From assembly GCA_902624455.1 (NCBI GenBank), contig CACNXQ010000006.1:1-64000 (forward strand): a DNA stretch of 64,000 bases, written 5' to 3'. This DNA comes from an uncultured Pelagibacteraceae bacterium (GTDB lineage: Bacteria > Pseudomonadota > Alphaproteobacteria > Pelagibacterales > AG-422-B15). A program made the position numbers and the translations under genes. Positions 20,414 through 33,065 of this stretch are shown piece after piece (the stretch's first letter is position 1; each line of letters opens with the position of its first letter). A model generated the notes under the pieces. It was given only the letters and a program-made list of their open reading frames with translations, had not been told where the DNA came from and did no database searches.

Positions 20414-22051
20414 TTACATTCTTGCTACACCAAACGTATTTGGCTTCAATTCCCTTTTATCCCCATCACTAATAATGTTGAGACATTCTCCAAGAACTTT
20501 TCTAGTATCACGAGGATCAATTATGCCGTCATCCCAAAGTCGGGCAGAACAAAAAATTGCCTCCCCTTCTTCTGCATACTGATCAACAATTTTCTTTTTC
20601 ATTCCTTCCAGCATCTCTAGGTTTTCTCCAAAAATCTTTTTTGGATCTTGTCCTTTTCTTTCCGCCCCCTCAAGTGCGACCTGTTCCATGGTCCTTGCGG
20701 CTTGCTCACCACCCATTACACTCATCTTTGCATTTGGCCATGAAAATAAAAATCTAGGATCATATGATCTTCCAGCCATACCATATTCTCCAGCACCAAA
20801 TGATGCTCCAATCCTAATAGTGATTTTTGGAACAGTGCAATTGGTCACTGCCTGGATCATTTTTGATCCATGCCTTATCATACCTTTAGCTTCTTCTTTT
20901 GTGCCCACCATAAATCCAGTTATATTTTGGAGAAAAATAAGCGGAGTATTTGACTGAGAACATATCTGAATAAATTGAGTAGCTTTATTTGCTGACTCGG
21001 AGAATATTGGACCATTATTTGCTAATATACCTACTTTATATCCATGAATTTTGGCGTGACCAGTAACGATAGTTTTACCCCAGCCTTCTTTGAATTCTAA
21101 AAACTCTGATCCGTCTACAACTCTTGCAATAACTTCTCTACAGTCATACGGAACTTTGTAATCAACAGGAACAACACCAATAAGTTCTTCAGTCTTGTAT
21201 AATGGCTCTTTATAGTCATCTTTCTGAGTTGAGACAAAATCATCATTCCATCCAATTTTTTTCATAACATCTCTTGCTATCTCAATTGCATGCGCATCAT
21301 CATTTGCCATATACTCTGCGAGGCCTGATACTGCAAAATGTATATCTGCGCCACCAATTTCCTCATCTGTTGCAATCTCACCAAGCGAAGCTTTTAATAA
21401 TGGTGGTCCAGCTAAAAATATTTTAGATCTTTTTTTGACAACAATTATGTAGTCAGACAATCCGGTTTGATAAGCCCCACCCGCAGTAGAACTTCCATGC
21501 ACAACACCTATAGTTGGAATACCTTTGGCTGACATTTTTGCTAGATTTGCAAATGATCTCCCACCCTTTATGAACATGTCTGTTTGTCTTAATAAGTTTG
21601 CTCCAGCACTCTCAATCAACTGTATGAGTGGCAATTTATTTTCAAAAATAATTTGAGAGCTTCTGAGACCTTTTTCTACACCCATTGCTGAACCGCTTCC
21701 ACCTTTGATGCCAGAGTCTGAAACACCAATCATACATCTGACACCTGATACATACCCGATGCCACCAATACCATTACCCCATCCAATGTTTTTTTCTCCA
21801 TCATCATCACCGATTTTGTATCCAGCTAAAGTAGAAAGAGGTAACCAAAAACTTCCTGGATCAAGAAGTCTTTTGAGTCTTTCTCTAGGTAACAGTTGGC
21901 CTCTTTTATCAAATTTCTCTTTAGATCTAGCGGAGTTATCAGCTATTTTTTTTTCTAAATTTCTAAATTCATCAATCAATTCAAGGTGGTCTTTCTCATT
22001 TTTCTTAAAATCCTGAGAATTGATCATTATTTTTGTTTCTATAACTGACAT
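20414..22051 (-). CDS. Acyl-CoA carboxylase carboxyltransferase (beta) subunit, methylcrotonyl/geranyl-CoA-like
   Basis: RLLDPGSFWLPLSTLAGYK, IQLIESAGANL, STAGGAYQ, GASFGAGEYGMAGRSYDPRFLFSWPNAK. Confidence 0.92.
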   Translation of the reverse strand: MSVIETKIMINSQDFKKNEKDHLELIDEFRNLEKKIADNSARSKEKFDKRGQLLPRERLKRLLDPGSFWLPLSTLAGYKIGDDDGEKNIGWGNGIGGIGYVSGVRCMIGVSDSGIKGGSGSAMGVEKGLRSSQIIFENKLPLIQLIESAGANLLRQTDMFIKGGRSFANLAKMSAKGIPTIGVVHGSSTAGGAYQTGLSDYIIVVKKRSKIFLAGPPLLKASLGEIATDEEIGGADIHFAVSGLAEYMANDDAHAIEIARDVMKKIGWNDDFVSTQKDDYKEPLYKTEELIGVVPVDYKVPYDCREVIARVVDGSEFLEFKEGWGKTIVTGHAKIHGYKVGILANNGPIFSESANKATQFIQICSQSNTPLIFLQNITGFMVGTKEEAKGMIRHGSKMIQAVTNCTVPKITIRIGASFGAGEYGMAGRSYDPRFLFSWPNAKMSVMGGEQAARTMEQVALEGAERKGQDPKKIFGENLEMLEGMKKKIVDQYAEEGEAIFCSARLWDDGIIDPRDTRKVLGECLNIISDGDKRELKPNTFGVARM

Positions 22052-22128
22052 ATTAAATCTAATGTTTTCAGTCTTTTACAGTAATTAAATACTACACAAA
22101 GTAAAGAATCTTTTGCTATAGTCCCAAA

Positions 22129-24126
22129 ATGCCTAAAGTTAAAAAGAAAAAGAAAAAAAAGATAATTAAAAGTAGTAAAGCAAAGACCGCTAATAATTCT
22201 AAAAATAATTATACCGCAAAAGATATAGAAGTTCTTGAGGGCTTAGAGCCTGTTAGAAAACGCCCGGGTATGTATATTGGTGGAACAGATGTTTTAGCGA
22301 TGCATCATTTAGTAAGTGAGGTGCTTGATAATTCAATGGATGAAGTTGTTGCAGGACACGCAAACAAAGTCGATGTGAAACTATTAAATGACTCTACAAT
22401 ACAAATTTCAGATAATGGAAGAGGTATCCCAACTGATAAACATCCAAAATTTAAGATACCTGCAGCAGAAGTTATATTAACAACATTGCATTCAGGAGGT
22501 AAATTTTCAAACAACAGCTATAAAACCTCTGGTGGTCTACACGGTGTTGGTGTTTCGGTTGTTAATGCATTATCAAAAAAACTTGATTTAGAAATTGCAA
22601 GAGATAAAAAATTTTTTAGTCAAACCTACAATCAGGGGAGTCCTAAAAATAAATTAAAGATTTTAAAAAAAGGAACTATTAAAAAAGGAACTAAAATAAC
22701 ATTTTCTCCTGATCCTGAAATCTTTGGTAATGAGTCTAAATTTCAAGCAGATATTGTCTATAACATGGCCAAAGCGAAAGCCTACCTTATTCCTAACGTA
22801 GAGATCAATTGGTCGTGCAATAAATCCATTTTAAAAAAAGGGATACCACAGAACGATAAGCTACACTATTCTGATGGTATAAAGGACTATCTGACCTCAC
22901 TTGCTGATCCTGAGGACCCAATCTTTGAAGAACCCTTTTATTTTAAAACAGATATCAAAGCAGATAATGGAAATATAGAAGGAATTATAAATTGGTATGA
23001 CAACATCGACCCCTTTTATGAGTCATATTGTAATACAATTAAGACACCGAATGGTGGTACACACGAAATTGGCTTCAAAAGTGGCATGTATAAAGCATTT
23101 AAAGATTTTACAAAATTAAAGTATGGAAAAAAATCAAATCAGGTTAATCAGGACGATCTATTTGGTGCATCTGGATCTATAATTTCTATATTTATTGAAA
23201 ACCCTGAGTTCCAGGGACAAACAAAAGAAAAATTATCAAGTGTTGAAGTTGGAAAGCAAATAGAAATTACTATAAGGCAACTTTTCGAACAATGGCTCTC
23301 CAAAAGGGCCAAAAGTGCAGAAAGTTTGTTTTACCATGCTTTCAATAGATCTCAATTAAGATTGCAAAATCGCTCAGATCAAATTCTAGATAAAAATATA
23401 AAAAGAAAAAAAGTTACCTTGCCAGGTAAACTTGCTGATTGCTCAATCAGTGGGAATAAGGGAACAGAAATTTTTCTTGTAGAAGGTGACTCTGCTGGAG
23501 GTTCAGCAAAACAAGCAAGAAATAGACAAAATCAAGCTATATTACCTCTCAGAGGCAAAATATTAAATGTAGTCAGTGCTGGTAGAGATAAGATAGCAGC
23601 TAACCAAGAAATTACTGACCTTGTACAAGCGATAGGCTGTAAACGAGGTGATAAATTTAATGTGAAAGATATAAGATATGAAAAAATTATTATTATGACT
23701 GACGCAGATGTTGATGGTGCTCATATATCCACACTTCTTATGTCGTTTTTTTATAAGGAATTTCCAAAACTTATTGATGATGGCTTTCTTTATTTATCAG
23801 TTCCTCCATTATTTAAAATCTCTAAAGGATCGAAAATATTTTATGCAGTAAATGAAAAACATCGTGACCAGATAATTAAGTCTGAATTTCGAGGCGGGGA
23901 TGTAATTATTAATAGATTTAAGGGTCTAGGTGAAATGATGCCAGCACAATTAAAAGAAACAACAATGTCACCTGATAATAGAACACTTTTAAAAGTACAG
24001 ATCGCATCAAAAGATAAAAATAAAACAAAAAAATCTGTAGATGCTTTGATGGGAAAAAAGCCTGAATTAAGGTTTAAGTTTATAACTCAAAATTCAAATA
24101 AAATCGATGCTGCGAATATTCTTTAG
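22129..24126 (+). CDS. parE: DNA topoisomerase IV subunit B
   Basis: GHKL and Toprim motifs (EVLEGLEPVRKRPGMYIGGTD, VEGDSAGGSAKQARNRQNQAILPLRGKILNV). Confidence 0.95.
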   Translation: MPKVKKKKKKKIIKSSKAKTANNSKNNYTAKDIEVLEGLEPVRKRPGMYIGGTDVLAMHHLVSEVLDNSMDEVVAGHANKVDVKLLNDSTIQISDNGRGIPTDKHPKFKIPAAEVILTTLHSGGKFSNNSYKTSGGLHGVGVSVVNALSKKLDLEIARDKKFFSQTYNQGSPKNKLKILKKGTIKKGTKITFSPDPEIFGNESKFQADIVYNMAKAKAYLIPNVEINWSCNKSILKKGIPQNDKLHYSDGIKDYLTSLADPEDPIFEEPFYFKTDIKADNGNIEGIINWYDNIDPFYESYCNTIKTPNGGTHEIGFKSGMYKAFKDFTKLKYGKKSNQVNQDDLFGASGSIISIFIENPEFQGQTKEKLSSVEVGKQIEITIRQLFEQWLSKRAKSAESLFYHAFNRSQLRLQNRSDQILDKNIKRKKVTLPGKLADCSISGNKGTEIFLVEGDSAGGSAKQARNRQNQAILPLRGKILNVVSAGRDKIAANQEITDLVQAIGCKRGDKFNVKDIRYEKIIIMTDADVDGAHISTLLMSFFYKEFPKLIDDGFLYLSVPPLFKISKGSKIFYAVNEKHRDQIIKSEFRGGDVIINRFKGLGEMMPAQLKETTMSPDNRTLLKVQIASKDKNKTKKSVDALMGKKPELRFKFITQNSNKIDAANIL

Positions 24127-25580
24127 GAAAGTCTTTTAATATTTTTTTCAGTAGATTCATTAAATGGAGCCGAGACTAGTGCGCCAGCATCAATTAGGTT
24201 TTGACCTTTTAGCACAGCTCTCTTGTGACTAAAATTCTTAAATCCATCGTGCCCATGGTATGATCCCATTCCACTTGGACCCACACCTCCAAATGGAAGA
24301 TCGTGCATTGAAAATTGAAATAAGACTTCATTGATGGCCACTTGACCGGATGAAGTATTGTTAAGAATTTCTTCCATTTCACGTTTATCATCTCCAAAAT
24401 AGTATAGTGCAAGAGCCTTTGGATTTTTATTTACATACTGAATTGTATCTTTGAAATTTTTGTAAGTCTTGACAGGTAAGATTGGGCCAAAAATTTCTTC
24501 TTTCATCACTTTCATGTCATCAGTTGGATTCAATATAATTGTTGGAACCATCTTATGATACTCTTGTTGACTTAAATCTTCATTTGCTGGATTTATTTCT
24601 ATTATTTTTGCACCTTTGTCTCTGGCATCATCTACTAAGCTTTTAAGTCGTTCGTAATGATTTAAATGGATAATTGAAGTGTAATCTGGGTTATTTTTAA
24701 TCGTTGGATAATTTTTTTGAACAAATTCCCTAGCATGCTCAACAAAATTATTTTCTGATTTTTCATGTACAAAAGTATAATCTGGTGAAATGCAAATTTG
24801 ACCAGCATTTAACAACTTTCCCATCATAATTTTATCTACACTTTTCTTTAATTTTGCATTTGGTCCAACAATGACTGGGGACTTACCGCCTAATTCTAGT
24901 GTCATAGGTACTAAATTTACAGCCGCCTCAGCTGCAACTTTTCTTGCAACATTCGTTGATCCTGTGAATAGTAAATGATCAAAAGGTAGACCTGCAAAAT
25001 CTTGTGAAGTTTTTGGACCTCCATTTATAACTACAACTTCTTTTTCATTAAAAAACTTATTTACTAATTCTTCCGTTAATTCTGATGTTGCTGGAACAAA
25101 CTCAGAAAGCTTCATCATTGCATTATTTCCAGCAGCAAATACTTCGATTAGGGGCGCCAAACTCAAAGTTAAAGGAAAGTTCCAAGGAGAAATTATACCT
25201 ACGACACCATAAGGCTGATACTGGACATAAGCTTTGCCACCTAGTAATCCAAGAGGAAAATTTGGTTTTCTTTTTTCGGGCTTTACCCAGTTATGAATAT
25301 GTTTGAGTGCATCTTTAGCATTATTGATCACAGGCATTGTATCGCTCAATAGACTTAATTGCTCGTGTCGTGTTCCAAAGTCAGATTGTAATGCCTTATG
25401 GAAACTATCGATATTCTCTTCCACTAAAGATTGAATTCTTTTAATTCTATCAATTCGTTCTTTTATATCTGGATTAAAATTTGCAGTGAATGAATCTTTT
25501 AAAACATCAAGCTTAGATAACATGGTATCTTTGCTTACTTCCGGATAATTTTCAGCTATTCCTACTCCACCTAATCCCAT
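24123..25580 (-). CDS. Aldehyde dehydrogenase (coniferyl-aldehyde-dehydrogenase-like)
   Basis: GIISPWNFPLTL, FTGSTNVARKVA, LELGGKSPVIV, NAGQICISPDY, PFGGVGPSGMGSYHG. Confidence 0.93.
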   Translation of the reverse strand: MGLGGVGIAENYPEVSKDTMLSKLDVLKDSFTANFNPDIKERIDRIKRIQSLVEENIDSFHKALQSDFGTRHEQLSLLSDTMPVINNAKDALKHIHNWVKPEKRKPNFPLGLLGGKAYVQYQPYGVVGIISPWNFPLTLSLAPLIEVFAAGNNAMMKLSEFVPATSELTEELVNKFFNEKEVVVINGGPKTSQDFAGLPFDHLLFTGSTNVARKVAAEAAVNLVPMTLELGGKSPVIVGPNAKLKKSVDKIMMGKLLNAGQICISPDYTFVHEKSENNFVEHAREFVQKNYPTIKNNPDYTSIIHLNHYERLKSLVDDARDKGAKIIEINPANEDLSQQEYHKMVPTIILNPTDDMKVMKEEIFGPILPVKTYKNFKDTIQYVNKNPKALALYYFGDDKREMEEILNNTSSGQVAINEVLFQFSMHDLPFGGVGPSGMGSYHGHDGFKNFSHKRAVLKGQNLIDAGALVSAPFNESTEKNIKRLS

Positions 25581-25667
25581 AGTTGATACTCCAATTTTAT
25601 AATGTTATATCAATATCTATTAAAAAATATACTATTTTGTTAGTTATAATATAGATATAAATAAATA

Positions 25668-26459
25668 ATGAGCGAATTTGTAAAGTACTCTCTAGAAAAC
25701 GATGTTGCTGTTTTAACTCTTAATGATCCAGATAGACTCAATGCACTATCGTTAAAAATGGTGGAACAATTGCATGATAAAATTAAGCTAATTAATTCAG
25801 GTGAAACTGGCGCAAGATGTCTAGTTATTACTGGAGAAGGTCGAGGTTTTTGTGCTGGTGCAAATTTATTAGAAAGATCCGACGATATGAGCTTTGCTGA
25901 TATTGATCCTGGTAAGGCACTTAATGAACATTATCACCCTTTCTTAATTGATCTCAAAAACTTAAACATTCCACTTATTACTGCAGTTAATGGTGTTGCA
26001 GCAGGTGCGGGTTGTTCTCTAGGAGTATTCGGTGACTTAGTATTTGCATCTAAATCTTCATACTTTTATCAAGCTTTTAAATTTATTGGATTGGTACCTG
26101 ATGCAAGTTCAACCTATGTAATACCTAGAAAAATTGGCATGGCCAGAGCTATGGAATTTTCAATGATTGGAGAAAAAGTATCTGCTGAAAAAGCACTTGA
26201 ATGGGGTCTTATCAATCATGTTATTGAGGATAATAAATTAATGGAGACAGTAATGGATGCGGCCACAACTTTAGCTTCTGGGCCAACTGTAGCATTAAAA
26301 TTGATCAAGCAACTTTATTGGGATAGTTTTTCAAATAATTTTGAAGAACAACTGGCTGCAGAAAGCGCAGCTCAGACAATTGCTGGTAAAAGCGACGATA
26401 GTAAGATTGGTGTTATGTCGTTTATTCAAAAAACAAAACCAGAATTTAAAGGCAAATAA
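25668..26459 (+). CDS. Enoyl-CoA hydratase/isomerase family protein
   Basis: CLVITGEGRGFCAGANL, AVNGVAAGAGCSLGVFGDLVFAS, GLVPDASSTYVIPRKIG. Confidence 0.93.
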   Translation: MSEFVKYSLENDVAVLTLNDPDRLNALSLKMVEQLHDKIKLINSGETGARCLVITGEGRGFCAGANLLERSDDMSFADIDPGKALNEHYHPFLIDLKNLNIPLITAVNGVAAGAGCSLGVFGDLVFASKSSYFYQAFKFIGLVPDASSTYVIPRKIGMARAMEFSMIGEKVSAEKALEWGLINHVIEDNKLMETVMDAATTLASGPTVALKLIKQLYWDSFSNNFEEQLAAESAAQTIAGKSDDSKIGVMSFIQKTKPEFKGK

Positions 26460-28581
<2,122 letters not shown>

Positions 28582-29142
28582 TTACTCTATATCAGCTAAA
28601 ACTTTTACTGAAATCATCAAATCTGGTTCGTCAACTGTTCCTGAGCCTGGCTCACCTCTTTTAATATTATCAACAAATTCCATCCCTTGAACTACCTGCC
28701 CAAATGCAGTGTACTGGCCATTAAGATGAGATGCGTCTTCAAAGCAAATAAAGAATTGGCTATTAGCTGAGTCAGGATCTGCAGTACGTGCCATTGAAAC
28801 AGTGCCCCTTAAATGTGGTGTATCACTAAATTCATTCTTAAGATCAGGTTTAGTTGACCCCCCAGTACCATTCCTATTTTCCCCATCGCCTGTCTGAGCC
28901 ATAAACCCTTCAATTACCCTGTGAAAGGGAACTCCATCGTAAAAACCTTCTCTTGCAAGTTCCTTTATTCTATTTGAGTGGTTGGGAGCAATTTCAGTCA
29001 TCAATTCAATGATAACGTTTCCATCTTTAAGTTCTATTTGTATGGTGTTTTCAGGATCGTTTGCCATATATGTTTCCTCTGCATAACATGCTGTAAAAAT
29101 TAAAAAAAAGACTAAAAATGGTTTTATTAAATTATAAATCAC
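28582..29142 (-). CDS. Cyclophilin-type peptidyl-prolyl cis-trans isomerase
   Basis: FHRVIEGFMAQTGDGENRNGTGG, MARTADPDSANSQFFICFED; GTG start overlapping coaD stop, internal ATG at 29067 preceded by AGAGGA. Confidence 0.95.
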   Translation of the reverse strand: MIYNLIKPFLVFFLIFTACYAEETYMANDPENTIQIELKDGNVIIELMTEIAPNHSNRIKELAREGFYDGVPFHRVIEGFMAQTGDGENRNGTGGSTKPDLKNEFSDTPHLRGTVSMARTADPDSANSQFFICFEDASHLNGQYTAFGQVVQGMEFVDNIKRGEPGSGTVDEPDLMISVKVLADIE

Positions 29143-29621
29143 TTTGCAAATTTTTCTTTAAGCTTAGAACTTACAAATTCATTAGTAAAATTACTTATAT
29201 CTCCTCCTAAACGAGCGATCTCTTTAACAAAATTCGATGAAATAGACTGCCTCTGTGCGTCTGCCATCAGGAATACAGTCTCAATTTCAGAGTCCATTTG
29301 TCTATTCATTCCAAGCATTTGATATTCATATTCAAAATCAGAAACTACTCTCAGACCTCTTATTAAAATTTTCGCGTCTAAGTCATTTGCTAAATCGATA
29401 AGCAGATTATCAAAACCAATAACTTCAATATTTTTGTGTGAAGATAATTCTTTCTCAATCATCTCTTTTCTCTCATGAAGTTGAAATAAAGGTTTTTTAT
29501 GAGGACTGTCAGCAACAGCGATATATAATTTATCTACAAGTTTGGTAGCTCTATTAATTATGTCTATATGACCTTTGTGTATTGGGTCAAAACTACCGGG
29601 ATAAATTCCTTTTTTTGTCAT
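29139..29621 (-). CDS. coaD: Phosphopantetheine adenylyltransferase
   Basis: GIYPGSFDPIHKGHIDIINRA, ISSNFVKEIARLGGD. Confidence 0.97.
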   Translation of the reverse strand: MTKKGIYPGSFDPIHKGHIDIINRATKLVDKLYIAVADSPHKKPLFQLHERKEMIEKELSSHKNIEVIGFDNLLIDLANDLDAKILIRGLRVVSDFEYEYQMLGMNRQMDSEIETVFLMADAQRQSISSNFVKEIARLGGDISNFTNEFVSSKLKEKFAK

Positions 29622-29664
29622 CTGCGGAATATATAACTTTTATGCTGTTTGCTCTAGTAATTTA

Positions 29665-32376
29665 TCAATTATCTAATTCAACTCTTGAAGCTGAAACAAC
29701 TAGCTCATTTTCTGATGTCTTGAAGATGCTTACTCCTTGAGTATTTCTACCAGCTATTCTTACATCTTTAACTGGACAACGAATTAATTGACCTGATTTT
29801 GTAATTAACATTATGTCATCATCATTATCTACTGGAAAAGATGCTAATACTTTTCCGTTTCTTTTTGATGCATTGATACACATTATTCCAGAACCACCTC
29901 TGTTGGAAATTCTAAATTGATAAGAAGACGTTCGTTTTCCATATCCATTTTCAGTAACAGTAAGGATAAATTGTTCTCTGGCTTTCATTTCATCAAATCT
30001 GTCAGAATTTAATTCTAAATTTTTAGAAACTTCATCTTCATCATCAACAGCGTCATCATGTCCGTTAGATTCCATTTCACTTTTTCTGCTCTCAGAAATT
30101 TGTTTTAAATAAGCTTTGGCCTCGTCAGATGTAACATCCATATGAGATATAACAGACAGGGATATAATTTTATCATCACTTCCAAGTTTAATTCCTCTTA
30201 CACCAACTGAAGATCTACTTTTTGTAGTCCTAAGTTTACTTACAGGTGTTCTTATGCATTTACCATTTTTTGTTGATAGAAGTATATCGTCTTCATCCGT
30301 GCAAAGTTTAACTCCTATAATATAATTTTTGGCATTCAACTTCATTGCTATTTTTCCGTTTGCTTGGATTTTTTTAAAGTCCTCAAGATTGTTTTTTCTT
30401 ATACTTCCATCAGCTGTTGCGAATACTAAATATTTTTCTCCTTCCAAATTATTTTCAGGTAAGACCAATATGCTTGACAATGACTCATCATTTTTCAAAT
30501 TTAAAAGATTAACAATTGCCTTTCCTTTAGCGGTAGGAGAAGACTCTGGAATTTTCCAAGTTTTTAATTTGTATGCTATTCCCCCTGATGAAAAAAATAA
30601 CATATTATCGTGTGTGCTGGCAGTAAAGACCTGCGTTACAAAATCCTCTGCGTTAGTTTTCATTCCAGAACGACCCTTACCTCCCCTTCTTTGAGCACGA
30701 TACATCTCAAGAGGCACTCTTTTTATATAGCCAGAATTTGTAACACTAACGACCATTTCTCCTCGTTGAACAAGATCTTCCATATCTATGTCACTAGTCT
30801 CACCCTCTCTTATTTCGGTTTTTCTGTCAGTGGAAAATTCCTTTCTTACTTCAAGCAATTCTTTTTCAATAATTTTTAACAAGGACTCTCTATTACTTAA
30901 GATTTCTAAGTAATCATTTATTTTTTTTGATAGTTCCTCTAGTTCATCTCTTATCTCATCTTGTCCAAGACCTGTTAATCTTTGCAACCTTAATTCAAGC
31001 ACTGCTTTAGCCTGATCTTCAGTTAAGTAAATTTCTTTATCATTTTTAATTTGACGAGGGTCATCAACTAGCTGAAGTAAGCCTTTTAATTCCTTACTAC
31101 TCCATTTATTTTTTAATAATTCAATTTTAGCAGTATTTGGGTCTTTAGATTTTTTGATTATTTCAATGATCTTATCAACATTAGAAACAGCAATTGCTAA
31201 ACCGATCAATACATGCGCTCTGTCTCTTGCTTTATCCAGATCAAACCTTGTTCGTCCAGTAATTACTTCTTCTCTAAACTCAACAAAAGAAGAAATGAAT
31301 TCTTTAATATTCATTAATTTTGGTTTACCTCTTGTTAAAGCAAGAGAGTTAACTCCATATGAGCTTTGTAAAGACGTAAATTTATATAACTTGTTTAGCA
31401 CTACCTGCGAAATCACACCTTTTTTTAATTCAACTACAACTCTTACACCTTGTCTGTCTGACTCATCTCTTAAGTCGCTTATGCCTTCAATTTTTTTATC
31501 CCTAACTAATTCAGCTATTTTCTCAAGCAACAATGACTTGTTTACTTGGTATGGTATTTCAGAAAAAACTATAGACTCACGATCGTTCTTAAATTCCTCA
31601 ATTTTGTATTTTGCTTGTACAACAATTGAACCTCGTCCAGATTTTTGTGATTCGCTTATCCCTTTTGTTCCTAAAATAATTCCACCCGTAGGAAAATCGG
31701 GTCCCTTAATGAAGGAATTAATTTCTTCAAAACTAATATCTGGATTTTTTATGAATGCTACACAAGCATCTATAACTTCACCCAAATTATGAGGTAGAAT
31801 ATTTGTAGCCATTCCAACAGCTATACCACCTGCTCCATTGACCAATAAGTTTGGGTATTTCGCAGGCAAAACAGTAGGTTCGTGCTCTGTTTCATCATAG
31901 TTGGGTCTGAAATCTACGGTATTTTTTTCAATGTCCTCAGTTAGAAAATTCGCAATTTTTGCCATTCTTACTTCTGTATATCTCATGGCAGCAGCCCTAT
32001 CGCCATCCATTGATCCAAAGTTACCCTGTCCGTCTAAAAGTGGTAATCTCATTGAAAAGTCTTGAGCTAGTCTTACAAGCGCATCATATACAGCCTGATC
32101 TCCATGCGGGTGATATTTACCTATTACATCACCAACAACTCTTGCACTTTTGCGATGTTGCTTATTCCATTCATAGCCTGACTCATACATTGCATACAAA
32201 ATTCTTCTATGAACAGGTTTCAATCCATCTCTTACGTCAGGCAAGGCTCGGCTGACAATCACGCTCATTGCGTAATCCAGATATGAATTCTGCATTTCTG
32301 TATCAATTAAAATAGGAATAATTGGTCGTTTCGTTCCTGTATTTTCGATATCTTTTTTATCCTTGGAATCAGTCAA
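29665..32376 (-). CDS. gyrA: DNA gyrase subunit A
   Basis: SYLDYAMSVIVSRALPDVRDGLKPVHRRILYAM, AAAMRYTEVRM, GyrA-box-like QRRGGKG. Confidence 0.98.
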   Translation of the reverse strand: MTDSKDKKDIENTGTKRPIIPILIDTEMQNSYLDYAMSVIVSRALPDVRDGLKPVHRRILYAMYESGYEWNKQHRKSARVVGDVIGKYHPHGDQAVYDALVRLAQDFSMRLPLLDGQGNFGSMDGDRAAAMRYTEVRMAKIANFLTEDIEKNTVDFRPNYDETEHEPTVLPAKYPNLLVNGAGGIAVGMATNILPHNLGEVIDACVAFIKNPDISFEEINSFIKGPDFPTGGIILGTKGISESQKSGRGSIVVQAKYKIEEFKNDRESIVFSEIPYQVNKSLLLEKIAELVRDKKIEGISDLRDESDRQGVRVVVELKKGVISQVVLNKLYKFTSLQSSYGVNSLALTRGKPKLMNIKEFISSFVEFREEVITGRTRFDLDKARDRAHVLIGLAIAVSNVDKIIEIIKKSKDPNTAKIELLKNKWSSKELKGLLQLVDDPRQIKNDKEIYLTEDQAKAVLELRLQRLTGLGQDEIRDELEELSKKINDYLEILSNRESLLKIIEKELLEVRKEFSTDRKTEIREGETSDIDMEDLVQRGEMVVSVTNSGYIKRVPLEMYRAQRRGGKGRSGMKTNAEDFVTQVFTASTHDNMLFFSSGGIAYKLKTWKIPESSPTAKGKAIVNLLNLKNDESLSSILVLPENNLEGEKYLVFATADGSIRKNNLEDFKKIQANGKIAMKLNAKNYIIGVKLCTDEDDILLSTKNGKCIRTPVSKLRTTKSRSSVGVRGIKLGSDDKIISLSVISHMDVTSDEAKAYLKQISESRKSEMESNGHDDAVDDEDEVSKNLELNSDRFDEMKAREQFILTVTENGYGKRTSSYQFRISNRGGSGIMCINASKRNGKVLASFPVDNDDDIMLITKSGQLIRCPVKDVRIAGRNTQGVSIFKTSENELVVSASRVELDN

Positions 32377-32397
32377 AAGTATTACCTAAAAGGGTTT

Positions 32398-32425
32398 AAT
32401 TTTTCCCAGAAAATTGGGAAAAATT
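32398..32425 (-). terminator. Perfect 11-bp inverted repeat between ssb and gyrA (candidate terminator/attenuator)
   Basis: AATTTTTCCCA-GAAAAT-TGGGAAAAATT. Confidence 0.5.
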
Positions 32426-32498
32426 TGATTTAATTTAAGTTTAAAATATAACTAAATATACCAGAAAAATGAGGATTTTTCGATGCAAAAATGACTAT

Positions 32499-32957
32499 TT
32501 AGAAAGGAATTTCGTCGTCTATATCAAGATCAGCAGGGGGTTGCGAACTGGCCATATCTTGATTTACGTCACTATCAATCGCACCCATACTTTCGGTATT
32601 TCCACCACGGCTGTCGAGCATTGTGAGAGTGCCATTGTAATTACCTAATACAACTTCCGTGGTATATTTCTCATTCCCATCTTGATCTGTAAATTTTCTA
32701 GTTTGAAGTTGACCCTCAACAAATATCTTTGAGCCTTTTTTAACGTAATTCTCAACAACGCCCGCTAAACCATCGTTAAATATAACTATTCTGTGCCAGC
32801 TAGTTTTCTCTTTTTTTTCTCCCGTTGCCTTGTCTTTCCAGCTTTCTGAAGTGGCTAGACTTAGTTGAGCTAACCTTTTGCCGTCTTGTGTTTGACGAAT
32901 TACTGGGTCAGCTCCAAGATTTCCAATAAGCATTACTTTATTTAAACTACCAGCCAT
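32499..32957 (-). CDS. ssb: Single-stranded DNA-binding protein
   Basis: MAGSLNKVMLIGNLGADPVIRQTQDGK, acidic C-terminal DIDDEIPF. Confidence 0.98.
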   Translation of the reverse strand: MAGSLNKVMLIGNLGADPVIRQTQDGKRLAQLSLATSESWKDKATGEKKEKTSWHRIVIFNDGLAGVVENYVKKGSKIFVEGQLQTRKFTDQDGNEKYTTEVVLGNYNGTLTMLDSRGGNTESMGAIDSDVNQDMASSQPPADLDIDDEIPF

Positions 32958-33065
32958 ACGTTTAACTTAACTACATAATAGTTTGGTGTATATAAAAAAA
33001 GCAAGTATTTACTTTATTCACAAGTTATCTTTACCATCTTAATTACAAGATTATGTTATATCTCT

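Noticed and set aside
21705-22016. 103-aa ORF antisense to the carboxyltransferase gene
   Set aside because: Shadow ORF inside a confident gene
25581-25667. Inverted repeats TTATATC/GATATAA and ATATCTA/TAGATAT between divergent ALDH and enoyl-CoA hydratase
   Set aside because: Short and purely A/T-rich in an AT-rich spacer; expected by chance
30329-30879. Two + strand ORFs (121 and 89 aa) antisense to gyrA
   Set aside because: Overlap each other and gyrA; no independent support
31154-31792. 212-aa ORF antisense to gyrA
   Set aside because: Lies fully inside a clear gyrA coding region; composition fits an antisense shadow frame and no recognisable domain
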